Below are positions 1-10,979 of a stretch of 64,000 nt of DNA, in pieces. The notes under the pieces were generated by a model, which was not told the origin of the DNA, made no database searches, and worked only from the letters and a program-made list of their open reading frames with translations. The stretch is from Fasciolopsis buskii. Its lineage: Eukaryota; Platyhelminthes; Trematoda; Plagiorchiida; Fasciolidae. The translations under genes and the position numbers were made by a program. Every line of letters begins with the position of its first letter. The stretch's first letter is position 1. Location of the stretch: assembly GCA_008360955.1 (NCBI GenBank), contig LUCM01005988.1, forward strand, positions 151,173-215,172, given 5' to 3'.

Positions 1-149
1 GTGCCGAAGACTACCATCTGAGGGATCAGGAACTTGAACGCCTCTAGTCCTGAACCCGTCGCAGGATATGCAACGTATATGTCAGGCCTGAACACGTGGC
101 TAGCAAGCCTTACGTATTCCTTCCGGTGCTTAGATCCAGGCTATGGCCC

Positions 150-3110
150 TGGCTAGGTCCGTAGGTCTGGTTGTAATGCCAGAACGCGATATGACCAAAA
201 CTGTACTCTGGACTTCAGAGTATGGAGTCGAACACGATATCCAATTGTGGTATGAGCGTGAAGGCAAAATAAATCGTTCGTAGACGACTTAATGTTTTTG
301 TCGGGACGACGTAAGTGTATAGAGCAAGCTATCACACCTGCGAGACATGCACGCTTGGCCACGCTATCCGGAGTGTCTCTCCACCTATCTATAGTGTGCC
401 CTTGCTTGCGCGAGATTACAGAAGAGCGACAAAATAGGGCACGAAATGCTAGACATGTTCGTTCATACGCAAGCACGTGACTAATGCAAATTCCTATCTG
501 GAAGTCGAGCGAGCACAGATCTAGAACATCCAGATTATTTCTCACAGATCTCTACTCCGAAGCCCCACGATTCGCCGACGCGGCGCTAAATAGCTTTAAT
601 TGTGCATACGCATGTTTGTGTATATATGCTACACCACCAATCCTAAGCCATTATAACATACGCTCTGAAACACCTCGTGTGGATCTGAAGATATTACTTA
701 TATCCAACCGATCACGGAGCAACGAGCTGCGCGCCCACATACCTCACAATACTCATCTGCGCATGCGGCACAGAGCAATCGTCATGGCTTATGACATGTG
801 AAAGAACGTGCGTGATCCAGCAGCACTCGCTTTCACAGATCTTAACCACACTTGCTGGCATTGCGCAATCAGATGCAGTGAAATATGAGTCTCACGCCCT
901 GCGCGAGGCCACACAACAAGTGCTTTCAATCACACCGTAAGCGCCCGACCCTTGATATACGCATACTTACCCTCCACTCCCGAGCTACCATCGTGGACAC
1001 GCAGCTATACAAGGTTAGGTGAAACGTCCACAACACTTCAGCTCCTCCCATCCATAGCCAAGTCGGCGCGCTGTCGTCGCAGTCCTGTAACATATTGCCC
1101 TTTGAAAAGGTCAGAAGCACATGCCACACGAGCAACCGATCTCGACCATCTATCTAGTGCGCATTGTGCATGGTCCGCAGACTCGAAACGGCTACACGGA
1201 CGGGTCGTCTGCGTAACTAGGTCGCAATAGCTCCCTCCACTTTCAGTTCGACTCTAATCCCGAAGACATCGCAAGCATCTTCCAATCATCCAGGTCATAG
1301 AAGTTGAACAAAGAATGGAGAGATGCGACACCCTTGTCGAACGCCGCTAGTTGTTTCGAATGAACGTGACAGTTTCACTCGTATACCCTCACACGTGACC
1401 ATAGGTATTGCGAGTACAATTGCTTGCAACAGGTCACAAACTGTTTGTTGGCATCTCCGGTTGAGAGCACTGAGTAGTTGCTGGTCGATTCACCGAGTGG
1501 AAAGCACTGCAAGCTCAGTAAGACACGATCGTAGGCGGCGGTTCGTGGCGGCGTTTCGAGTATATCTGGAAGATAAAATATCTGGTCGATGCAACTTCGA
1601 CTGGCGAAATGCGGCCTGTGTTCGCGGAGAGTTCACTCTCGCGAATCCGTTGCAAACGCGCAGATGACAGATAGAAGCTACCACCTTAGTAACTATCGGA
1701 ATTAAACTAATCCCACGATGATTGCTGCAGTCACTCCGTGTGCCCTTCTTGAGGTTGGGTACAATTAGTGACTCACCCCACGATAACGGGATACGCTCCT
1801 CTTTCCAAATATCGTGAAGCAAGAAGGTGAGGGATTTCATCAGCACCTCTCCACCCAATTTGAAAACAACTGGGGGAAGGTCGTCGGGACCGGCTGCTTT
1901 TCCCCTCTTCAGAAGCCAAATATTCGACTCCACTTCCACTTCCGTTGAGGGATCAAGTGATACCTCCCAAGGATTCACAGCTCCAGGCGTCGGACTAGAT
2001 ACGATAGCGCATGGCCAGTTAAACTGATCCTTGAAATGTTCTGCCCAACGGTCCAGTCTTTCCTGTCTACCATGGATGAGCTCTCCATTCTTATCGCACA
2101 CGACTTCACTAACCGGAGTTCGCCGCGCACCGCTGTCGCGTATAAGCTTAAACAGTTTTTTGCTGTTATCTGAAGCGGCTACCTTAACGCACTAGTTTTC
2201 GCGGTCATTCTTTGGGCTCATGGTCAATTGAGGCTGCAGCTGTCGACTCATATTCACTTCCTTGTCGTTAGGCCACTGGCGTTTTTGCGCCATCAGAACC
2301 AGCTACCTTTGCGAGATCCAGTGTTTTCGATGAACGCTAGATATAGGACCACAGGCGAAATCTGCTGCCAAATGCATTGCCTACTTAATTTGATCCCACT
2401 GCTCGTCTACATCGTTGCTCGCCAGAGTTCTTAGTCCCTCGGATAGTTTTTGTTCAAAGCTGTCGGAAGTTTGTGCTAGACAGAAATGAATGATTGTCCG
2501 CACAAAACTGGAGAAACGTTTCCCCGTTGTCTGTTCGCCGAGTAGGCAAGATGCAGCGCCCACCTAAGCAAGCTTCGGACACACTCAGTTTTCCAAATTC
2601 TGTATTAAAATCACTTCCCACCACTAGAATGTGAAAGTCTTTACTCTTCCGAACGGGAGTGACAGGTTCGTCATAAAACTCGTCTTTTTGCGGATCAGCG
2701 CTGCAGTCTGTTGGGGCGTACGCCGAGTTGACAAATAAACTGCACTTAACACAACTATCCTTCCAGACGCCCACTGAGAACTGCAGTCTCGCGACCCACA
2801 AGCGACTGATAACCGGGATCCAGTCTAAAAGGGCCGCCTCAGCCTTCTCACTTAGAAATATTCCTACACCGCGTTGATCCACAGCTTGAGCTGCTTCGTC
2901 TCCCGAAGTGTGCAAGAAATTCTTTGACGAGACATTAGGCGGAGTTAGTTAAGTTACTCTACTCGAATCCGGAATTCGTGTTTCGCTCACACAGCAGAAA
3001 TCAATCGAAAGTGAGTCTATTGTCTGAGCCAAACATGCCTATTGGCCAGCCTGTGTGAGAGTGCGCACATTGAAGGAGCCGAGATTCAGAGGCTGACGAA
3101 GCTTGAAAAA
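150..3110 (-). pseudogene. RTE-type LINE, minus-strand copy (endonuclease plus reverse transcriptase), broken
   Basis: Remains of a non-LTR retrotransposon that once encoded an apurinic-like endonuclease followed by a reverse transcriptase, which copy RNA into nicked genomic DNA. Reading leftward, the endonuclease opens near 3110 with FNVRTLTQAGQ and then SIDFCCVSETR. It continues through 2915-2454 with VGIFLSEKAEAALLDWIPV, NSAYAPTDCSADPQKDEFY and the catalytic-type block VVGSDFNTEFG (GDFN changed to GSDFN). The RT N-terminal part is at 2156-1490 (ERLDRWAEHFKDQFNWP, KRGKAAGPDDLPPVVFK). The RT catalytic region near 1160-1215 has lost one base just before the YADD codons and then meets a stop. 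The C-terminal tail (CLAFRALFC) is near 450. Stops and frameshifts are frequent, so the copy is dead. Family assignment is by recognised motif order in the RTE clade. Confidence 0.85.
1683..2156. repeat. Inverted identity tract, left copy (partner 3898-4371)
   Basis: Within the minus-strand RTE copy, this 474-bp tract appears to be an exact reverse complement of 3898-4371 in the plus-strand copy (paired positions sum to 6054). Immediately outside, the copies are clearly diverged: substitutions start just upstream of the ACTGTTTAAGC block, and past TAAGGTGGT on the other side the sequences separate within a few bases. Encoded protein is identical from CDKNGELIHG to TKVVASI. See the matching finding. 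Confidence 0.85.
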
Positions 3111-3619
3111 ATGTGAGCTAGCAGACTGAAAACCACCTACTACACTATTTGACAATGAACCTTTGCGAGTATCGAGTGTGTCATCAGTCGGGACACTATG
3201 GGTAGGCAGAGCGGGCAAAGAGATTGGGTTGGTGACAGCAGAGACAAGTTGAATAAAAGAGAGGGAACCAGGTTAATTGGTTTTATTTCAACCACTGGAT
3301 TGGGGGAGCATATCACGGCTCTATATGGACGGTGAGCTAGCATTCAGTATGTATAAATCTACTGAATGTCCCGACGTGAATCGTCCATTGCGACCTATAG
3401 CGCCTTTGATTTGAGGTTTTTTGATGACCCCCTAACAGATAGAAGTAAGAAACCATTTGGTTGATAGTATCAAACCATTCGGAAGACGAGAAATATACTC
3501 TCGGGTTGTTGCAAATGGTGTGCACGTTAAATGTAATTGGCATTTTAGTCTCCACCAAGGTTGTGTCACCCTTAGTGACATCTTAGGAGATCATCAACCC
3601 CTCCCGGAACGATTTTTGC
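3111..3619. other. Spacer between the two opposed RTE copies
   Basis: Lies between the endonuclease start of the minus-strand LINE and the 5' truncation point of the plus-strand LINE. A 67-codon minus-strand frame (3140-3343) sits directly upstream of the endonuclease and may be leader sequence of the minus-strand element. Nothing else is recognised. Confidence 0.4.
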
Positions 3620-5673
3620 ACAGTTGCGTGCTGGGATCAAATTAGGAAGGCAATGCATTTGGCAGCGAATTTCGGCTGCGGTCCCAGATCTGGTGTTCAC
3701 CATAAACACTGGATCTTTCAAGCGTCGCTAATTCTAATGGAGCGAAAACACGAGCTGCCTAACTGCAAGGAAATGAATAAGATGCGTCGGCAGTTGCAGC
3801 GTCAGTTGACCATAAGCCTTAGGAATGACCGCGAAAGCTGGTGGGTTTGGTTAGCTGAAGAGATGGAAGTGGCGTCCGCTTCAGGTAACAGTCAAAGACT
3901 GTTTAAGCTTATACGCGACAGCGGTGCGCGGCGAACTCCGGTTAGTGAAGTCGTGTGCGATAAGAATGGAGAGCTCATCCATGGTAGACAGGAAAGACTG
4001 GACCGTTGGGCAGAACATTTCAAGGATCAGTTTAACTGGCCATGCGCTATCGTATCTAGTCCGACGCCTGGAGCTGTGAATCCTTGGGAGGTATCACTTG
4101 ATCCCTCAACGGAAGTGGAAGTGGAGTCGAATATTTGGCTTCTGAAGAGGGGAAAAGCAGCCGGTCCCGACGACCTTCCCCCAGTTGTTTTCAAATTGGG
4201 TGGAGAGGTGCTGATGAAATCCCTCACCTTCTTGCTTCACGATATTTGGAAAGAGGAGCGTATCCCGTTATCGTGGGGTGAGTCACTAATTGTACCCAAC
4301 CTCAAGAAGGGCACACGGAGTGACTGCAGCAATCATCGTGGGATTAGTTTAATTCCGATAGTTACTAAGGTGGTGGCTTCGATATTGCTGCGCCGTTTGA
4401 CACGGATTCGCGAGAGTGATATCCGCGAACAACAGGCCGCATTTCGGCCAGGTCGAGGTTGCATCGACCAGATATTTACTCTTCGACAGATACTCGAAAC
4501 GCGCCACACGAACCGCCGCCCTACGATCGTAATCTTCCTCGACTTGAAAGGTGCTTTCGACTCCGTGGATCGACCAGCACTATTCAGTGCTCTCCACCGG
4601 AAGGGTATGCCAACAAAGTTTGTGAACCTGTTGCAAGCATTGTACTCGCATACCTATGGTCGCGTGAGGGTATACGGTGAACTGTCACGTTCATTCGAAA
4701 CAACTAGCGGCGTTCGACAAGGGTGTCCCATCTCTCCATTCTTGTTCAACTTCGTCATGAACGTGATGATGGAAGATGCTTTGCGAGGTCTCCGGGATGT
4801 AGGAGTCGAACTGGGAAGTGGGGGGAAGCTATGCGACCTAGATTACGCAGACGACGTCGTGTGCCTGTTCGAGTCTGCGGACCATGCACAACGGGCACTA
4901 GATAGACTGTCGAGATCGGTTGCTCGGTTTGGCATGTGCTTTGCACCTTCAAAGTGCAAAGTACTGTTACAGGACTGGACGACAGCAGCGCCGAACTTGT
5001 TACTGGATGGAGAGGAGCTGGTGATTGTGGACCGTTTCACCTACCTTGATAGCTGCGTGTCCAACGATGGTAGCTCGGGAGTGGAGGTAAGTATGCGTAT
5101 ATCCAAGGCTCGGGCAGCTTACGCTGGATTGAAGCACTTGTGGCGTCGGCCTGATATTTCACTGAAGTTGAAAGGCCGTGTGTACTGTGCCGCAGTGCGT
5201 TCAGTTCTGTTGTACGGTTGCGAGACGTGGAGTATGCGTGTGGGCGATGTTCGTCGGTTGGAAGTTTTCGACCACCGATGTTTACGTAGTATGGCTAGGA
5301 TTGGAGTAATATTGAGGTTAGGAATCTGGTATTGGGTGCCACCTCTGAAAATAGCTTGTTTCAGCGTATGAAACTTAGTAGACTACGCTGGTTGGGTCAC
5401 GTGTTGCGTATGACGAACACTCGTCTAGCATATCGTGCCCTATTTTGTGTTCCTCCTAAGAAATGGAAGAAGCCATGTGTAGGCCAACGGATGACGTGGC
5501 AACGTGGGATGAGAAAATGTACAGCGAACTTAGGTAAAGTAGGTGTCTCACGCCTTCGTGGTTGGGGTCCGAAAGACTCGTCGACTTGCTGGCTGGAGAC
5601 ACTGAAGGATATGGCAGTGAACCGTGAACAGTGGCGATCGTGCTGTCATTTTCTATCGAATCAGAATGATTGA
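3620..5673 (+). pseudogene. RTE-type LINE, plus-strand copy, 5'-truncated, nearly intact reverse transcriptase
   Basis: A 5'-truncated copy of the same RTE family as the minus-strand element, keeping linker and reverse transcriptase but no endonuclease. Homology with the other copy starts near 3620. The open frame 3653-5371 (572 codons) holds the standard RT blocks in order: KGTRSDCSNHRGISLIP, AAFRPGRGCIDQIFTLRQIL, VIFLDLKGAFDSVDRP (catalytic Asp), SGVRQGCPISPFLFNF, and LDYADDVVCLFES with an intact YADD at 4844-4855. After DHRCLRSMARIG near 5300 about 20 bases seem deleted. The frame then shifts into 5332-5673, which carries the family's tail (KLSRLRWLGHVLRM, WLETLKDMAVNREQWRSCC). The RT active site is intact, but the missing endonuclease and the tail frameshift make it non-autonomous. 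Confidence 0.88.
3898..4371. repeat. Inverted identity tract, right copy (partner 1683-2156)
   Basis: Plus-strand partner of the 474-bp inverted identity tract. It covers the end of the linker and the first RT blocks and has no boundary that would be expected of a mobile unit of its own. Confidence 0.85.
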
Positions 5674-7727
5674 AAACACGTGCGTTTGTACAGTTAGACT
5701 GTGTTTCGTGTGTTGGCTGCAGCAGTATCTTATCTTTTCCCGCCTGTGTAGGTCCGCGTCATCGGTTGTGCACTGGGATACTTGACAAAAGTGTAAGCCG
5801 ATTCTTAGGCGTAATGCCATTTTTCATGCAGACATTCGTGTATGGCTGTGTTTCTCGTCTCAAGCGCAGTCCTGCTCGAGTGACGGGGCTTGTGTCTGCA
5901 CATTTTGCAGTTTGTATCCAACGCACCATACATTCAGTTTTCTTCTGTTTACAATGAACGGGGAAACCCGTTTGTCAACAGTGAAAAGTTAGGATTGACA
6001 TTTTAGATTTAATGAAAATTTGAGAAACAACTCACGTTCTAGCTGTAATATCCACATAATCTCCAACGCGAAAGTGGTGAATTCCAAGAGGAGTACCTGG
6101 ACACAGAAATGGGAGCACGGCTAAGAGTATCAATTGATATACCTAATGCAAGTTGTACAAATTTAGCATATCATGCGTACCTATCATTAAAATAAAATGA
6201 AAAAAACGATATAATACAAGAGAAGTTGATAATGTTCTCTGGCTTTTCACAAATGGCTTTTGAGGGTCTTTTAAATTTAATCACCCTCCACGAGACTAAG
6301 AGGGTTAGTGAGTACAACCCACAGCAATCGCGCAGCTAATGACTTCCGTTTCTGGTTCGCATGCACGTATAGAACTAGCAATTTGGATTTGAGAAAACAT
6401 CTGGTGAGCCCAGTGCTGAACCTGGCTTCTCTATAAGTATGGATGAAACGACTAACTGGCTACTACGTCGATTTTTGAAAACCAGCCAGTGGGACCAAAA
6501 CCAAGGTATGGAGAAGCGTGAGGTACTCATGCACAAAGAAAATAATAGGATCACTAGACGCATTCAACAGAAAGAAAGCATTAACGTAATTAAACTGAAT
6601 GTTTCAATGAATCGCCGTTGGAATAAGCCAGATCTCCAGTGATTGCCACGCTATAAAGAATACCCAAAACTGAACAGAACAATGCGGGTCACTAAATCAA
6701 ATAAGCGTCTCTTTAAGAGATGGATTTCTTCGGGATGTAACAAATATCACATGTTTGTGAGTTTTCCCGGCATTCACAATGTGGTCATTGGTAAAACAGT
6801 ATAACTGTACTTCAAGCTAATTGGCAATCTGAGCTAACTAGTGCAAACGTTGATCAAAAGCAGGCTTCTTTAAGTCTCAAAAGGCACCATCACTTTGGGT
6901 AGAGCTTAATGGATTCTATAACTGGCTGGATAGGTTAACCACAAGGCCGTATAAGGACTATTGCCAAACTCAACAAGACTAAATGAAGTGATTTAAGGTG
7001 GCAATTTTTCTCCTGCTAGGAGCTTAACTTTATCGTTCGATAAGCCGGAAAACAGCCAGTAGAATACAACCTTCGAGAAAAATGAAAAGCATTCTTGTCT
7101 CATTTCCTTTACATCTTGAACAATACCAAGACAACAGTGGGGTATCTTTCAAATAATCCGGCCCTCGGAAATTAAGTGGATAGTACGCCCTTCCTGATTA
7201 TAATTTACGTTTCCACGTAAGTTACTTTCGAAGAGACACATTTTAAAGTTACCGTATCGGCAGAACAGAAAGTCTGGATGAAGAAACACTCAAAATGTAG
7301 AGCGAAACAAGGTGTTCGTTAGCCGTTGAAGGTACGCACACCTCCATCAGAATACAGGGTCTCAACAAGAGACAATGATGGCGCCCAACAAGAACAACTG
7401 GACGCACACAACAGCACACCTGTACTTGAAATTTGTCTTGCTGAGCGGCAGCAACTGGAGTCCGAGATTCGTGGTCGAAAGTACCATGTTTTCCCCGCAA
7501 TATTAAAAAGCGGAACTGATTGTTTTTAGCGTTTTATTCGCAAAAAGAAGGTTTCGCAAGTAGGAATGCAATGAAAGGGGATTGTCTTATAGCCACCGAG
7601 ATTTTCATTTTGTAAAGTACACTGACAAGGCCTGGGTCAAAATGGTAGTCAACCGACTGATAGGCAGCGTATCAGGGACAGCCAGCACCCTGGAAAACCA
7701 GGGTTAGGACTCATAATCTAGGTTTTC
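5674..7727. other. LINE 3' tail and unassigned DNA
   Basis: The first part, to about 5957, is open on the plus strand and may be the untranslated tail of the RTE copy. From there to 7727 I see no gene: only short AT-rich frames without family motifs and no poly-A tract sharp enough to mark the LINE end. Confidence 0.4.
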
Positions 7728-7949
7728 TCACAATGCATTATCATCAGTCTCTTTTACTAAATGATTTCCATGATTAAAATATGGATGTGTGCAATCAAAG
7801 TTAACGCGGAGATCAAATACTTTAATGGGAGGCACTCCATGACGCTGTGTATATGCAACAACCTCTTCAGCGTTTTCCAAAACATCGGTCATTCCTTTCG
7901 ACCGAACACTTTTTTCCTCTCCGATTTGCATTGCAACTTTGACTCTATA
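7728..7949 (-). CDS. Exon-like ORF of unknown function, downstream of MRPL3 exon
   Basis: A minus-strand open frame whose upstream edge is an acceptor-like site (CCTGTTCAAAG, then TATAGAG at 7949). It reads in phase 0 as YRVKVAMQIGEEK, then GMTDVLENAEEVVAYTQRHG and VPPIKVFDLR before a possible weak donor (GTTAAC). Composition is protein-like, mixed charged and hydrophobic without low complexity, but I do not recognise the family. It does not match the next segment expected for ribosomal protein L3, although it lies on the same strand about 760 bp beyond that gene's last visible exon. It may be an exon of a neighbouring gene or a chance frame. Confidence 0.3.
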   Translation of the reverse strand, partial: YRVKVAMQIGEEKSVRSKGMTDVLENAEEVVAYTQRHGVPPIKVFDLRVNFDCTHPYFNHGNHLVKETDDNAL

Positions 7950-8710
7950 CTTTGAACAGGAACAGTTCCCGAGAAAGTTTGCTCTAACGAGGGAGAACTG
8001 CATTACGCTTTGTAATATATTACCAACTTTGAAACCCAGTGTAAAGACGTCTGCTCTGGCTTCGACTCATCAATCAACAATCGCTTCTATATCCGTTCTT
8101 GCTAGCTCCAGAGAGAGTAGCCTAAATGGGCATACACCAACATTCCTTTATTAGTGAAAATCAAGTTGCTGATATCGGTCATCTATGATCAACACCGGAC
8201 AATTTTTCTGCTGGCTAACCCAGCCCACTTTTATTTACTGACTTTCGCATGCGGCAACTGGTGTAATCAGTGCGATCCTGCCGCAGCTGGGTAATAATTA
8301 TGACGATTTAACACTCACTAGCCTTAAATTACTTATGAACACTGAACGAGTAGCCGTACTTGTGCTCGCGCCAAAGATCACAATTGGAGTAAACCTGCAT
8401 CGATTGAGAAGTCAGGAAAGAAAGCCTCGTTAAAGAAACTAATCATTAGTGTCCAACTAGTTGGCAACCTAGTTGACTGGTGAGTAATGACCAGAGGAAA
8501 CTGGTGGTTGTTATTTATCTTTGACAGAAAAATGATTTCCTGATATGGCTTGATTTGTTTTTTTCTCCTGAAACAAGTGGAAACGGGCGACAATGAATCA
8601 AAGAAAGATTCAACAAAGGATGTTATTTATGTGAAGAGATATCCCATTTCACAACATACAACGTGGATTCTTTGTTATTAAACGAAATTCATGACGGACT
8701 TACTTCTTAC

Positions 8711-8981
8711 CTGGTTTGAGAGCAGCATCCGTACTGACGAGAAAGCGTGAAATTTTACGTTTTGGTGGTACCCCGGCTGCCTTGAACAAATGACACCAAG
8801 CCTCGGAAAATTCAATCGGATCAGCGCTTACTGCACCGACTAGTTGTAAACCCCATCGTCTTTGAGCAACCCATGAAGGAATTCTATTGTTATTCAACCA
8901 ATACCCTCGTGGATCACGAAGGCTCAGATAATTATGGATTTCTGATGGAGGAATGTAGCGGATAGCGTGGTTATCAGGAAT
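8711..8981 (-). CDS. MRPL3: Mitochondrial ribosomal protein L3 (uL3m), internal exon
   Basis: Internal exon of the nuclear gene for the large-subunit mitochondrial ribosomal protein uL3m. Its boundaries are an acceptor TACTCTTCAG before 8981 and a consensus donor CAG/GTAAGAAG after 8711. The 271 nt encode IPDNHAIRYIPPSEIHNYLS, a poorly conserved middle, WGLQLVGAVSADPIEFSEAW, and AGVPPKRKISRF followed by STDAALKPG. These correspond to the LQVxDCHVLKY, GLPPK and NITDNAAIKPG stretches of animal MRPL3. The exon starts in phase 0 and ends in phase 1 (CCA G/). It joins exactly to the exon ending LQ at 14616, giving VLQ-IPDNHAIRY. The following exon, which should hold the highly conserved Gly-rich rRNA-binding core, was not found to the left and may lie outside the window. 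Confidence 0.88.
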
Positions 8982-9753
8982 CTGAAGAGTAGACATCCGA
9001 GAGGGGAAATGAGCAAGGCCGAAATGACCTTTGTGATAGACGATGAAAATTCCAACAAAGAGCAAAAAAAAACTGAGACATCGTCCAACTTTTTCGCTTC
9101 TATCGGTTACCCAACTTCACATATGGCTCTACAAAGCTGATGCGTGTATTAGAGGATAAACTTCAGTAGACCGCTCGGCTGACGGGTTAAGCTAAGTTGG
9201 GAGTAGACGAAGACAAAATTCTGCTGAGACAGTTTTCAGCACGCAAAGACAAATAGTCCTGAATAGGAGGACGAGGCCTACTGATACAACGAATACAAAA
9301 GAGATTTATACAACCTACCCTACCTAGTATTCCGGAAGAGGAGAATAAACTGCACAAAGGGCGATCCGCTTGTTTGAAACAAAACTTCTGCTTCGCAGTC
9401 TGAACTTGCTTGTACAAAGGCCAGAGCTACAATCTCCGGACAAAAAGGCCGAATGGTGCTGTGGACACCACTTCATACTCTATTCCGGCGACTCCCAGTG
9501 GCTAATTACGGAACTTCATCCATTCACCATACTACGGCGTCCCCGAGAAGAATTGGTGATTTTGGCACACTACGATGCTTGATTCGCAACGATTACAGTA
9601 TGTCTCTACAAGACATCTCTCTTGGAGGTGTATCCTGCAGCCTTATATCCGCACAAAGCAAAAGATGAATCGTTGGGTTGAACACTTCAGTCACCCCGGA
9701 AAACTGACCTGCAATCCGCGTGTTATCAGCTGCAGCTCAGGACGAAACCAACC

Positions 9754-9797
<44 letters not shown>
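9754..9797. repeat. TA microsatellite
   Basis: About 44 bases of alternating TA with one CA interruption near 9770. Lies in the MRPL3 intron. Confidence 0.95.
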
Positions 9798-9800
<3 letters not shown>

Positions 9801-10092
9801 CAGAATCGAATCTGTAGCATCAGGAGTGTGCATGGAAGCTCTTCGTCGAAGAGTCCACAGAAGAACCGCAACTGTGATTCGTTGATAATTCTTTGTCAGT
9901 TGGGCTGAGCCAACCTTAGGAACGAGGGCAGAATGCCCCAGAATATACGTATGTATATATAGAAGCAGCAGTCAGTAGTATCTGGATGCGTGAACAAAAT
10001 TTGCCCGGGAGCACACGACCGGTTTGGCGGTTATTGTCGCTCGTCAGGTATGCGTACCCGATGCTCTCTTGTCCAAACATCCACATACTTGT

Positions 10093-10096
<4 letters not shown>

Positions 10097-10131
<35 letters not shown>
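10097..10131. repeat. TA microsatellite
   Basis: About 35 bases of uninterrupted alternating TA, some 300 bp from the other TA tract in the same intron. Confidence 0.95.
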
Positions 10132-10279
10132 CAAATGTGAATATAGATAGTGCCATCGAAGGAGGCAAACAACGAACAAAAAAGAGGATAGAACAGGAAA
10201 CAATGTGCAAAGTACACCATACACAGTAGCCCTTCCATCCTCCATATCCACGTCATCGGCTATCCATGATCCCTCTCTA

Positions 10280-10400
10280 GACTTCATCATTATCGTTCAG
10301 CGTTAAACAGCAAAGCATGCCTCACTGACCGCTGCCTTTTTCCCAGTTACAATTTTCTGTCAAAAGAGAGAATATCCAAGAGGAACAGGAAGTGGACCTA
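10280..10400 (+). repeat. Short dispersed repeat, copy 1 (partner 11625-11760)
   Basis: Shares CCTCACTGACC, a variable centre, and GGAAGTGGACCTACAC followed by a GCGGA block with 11625-11760 in the same order and orientation, at moderate identity. Probably pieces of a repeat family that also contributed to the RTE remnant between them. Confidence 0.5.
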
Positions 10401-10501
10401 CACATGCGGAAAAAATAAGAATGTTGCTGTAGCAAGCAGACGGAATACGGTCTAACTGTATAAGGATAATTCTTCAATCATTTTGGTTCGATATAAAATG
10501 A

Positions 10502-10970
10502 CTGTTCACGGTTTACCTGCGGACTTCTTGCCATCAGGTTGCCCGAACCAAAGTGGATGGTTGACCTAGGGGACCTAATCCCGAGCCTCTGACCGATTGG
10601 TCTAACTCACAGGGTAGCAGGACATTCTGAGGGTCACGTAACCCACTGCGGACTGGTGACCGATTGCCCGGTTCATACGCCCTTCGGATGGCGTTGCAAA
10701 TCCTGGAAGCCCAATACACCCCTCCCCCACAGATACTGGTGAGCATACAACCGTATGCTTCGTACGCCGCCTGTGGTTGGTTTGAAGTCAAGGTTTAGCC
10801 AACTTCCGTAGAATGATTACCAAAAAATCAGTCTTGGTGGAGGGTGCCGGGTACTCGCCTTCGTCCCCGCACTCTAATGTGAACACCTCGACCACGAGAC
10901 GGCAGTGCAAAGGACTTCCTTAGCAGAGGCTATTTGAGACGCCGGTCACTTGGGAACATTTCAAGAGGCA
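10502..10970. repeat. GC-richer block ahead of the RTE remnant, possibly its leader
   Basis: Visibly richer in G and C than its surroundings and directly upstream of the degraded RTE remnant. The phrase around 10870-10905 (GTGAACACCTCGACCACGAG) reads like untranslated leader of a LINE. No protein family is recognised; assignment to the adjacent element is inferred from position only. Confidence 0.35.
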
Positions 10971-10979
10971 CTCAGGGCG

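Noticed and set aside
1827..2027. 66-codon plus-strand ORF, identical to one at 4027-4227 on the minus strand
   Set aside because: Antisense shadow of the RTE reverse transcriptase; it is duplicated only because it lies in the inverted identity tract.
9575..10290. Several ORFs with Tyr-Ile repeats
   Set aside because: Translations of the TA microsatellites.
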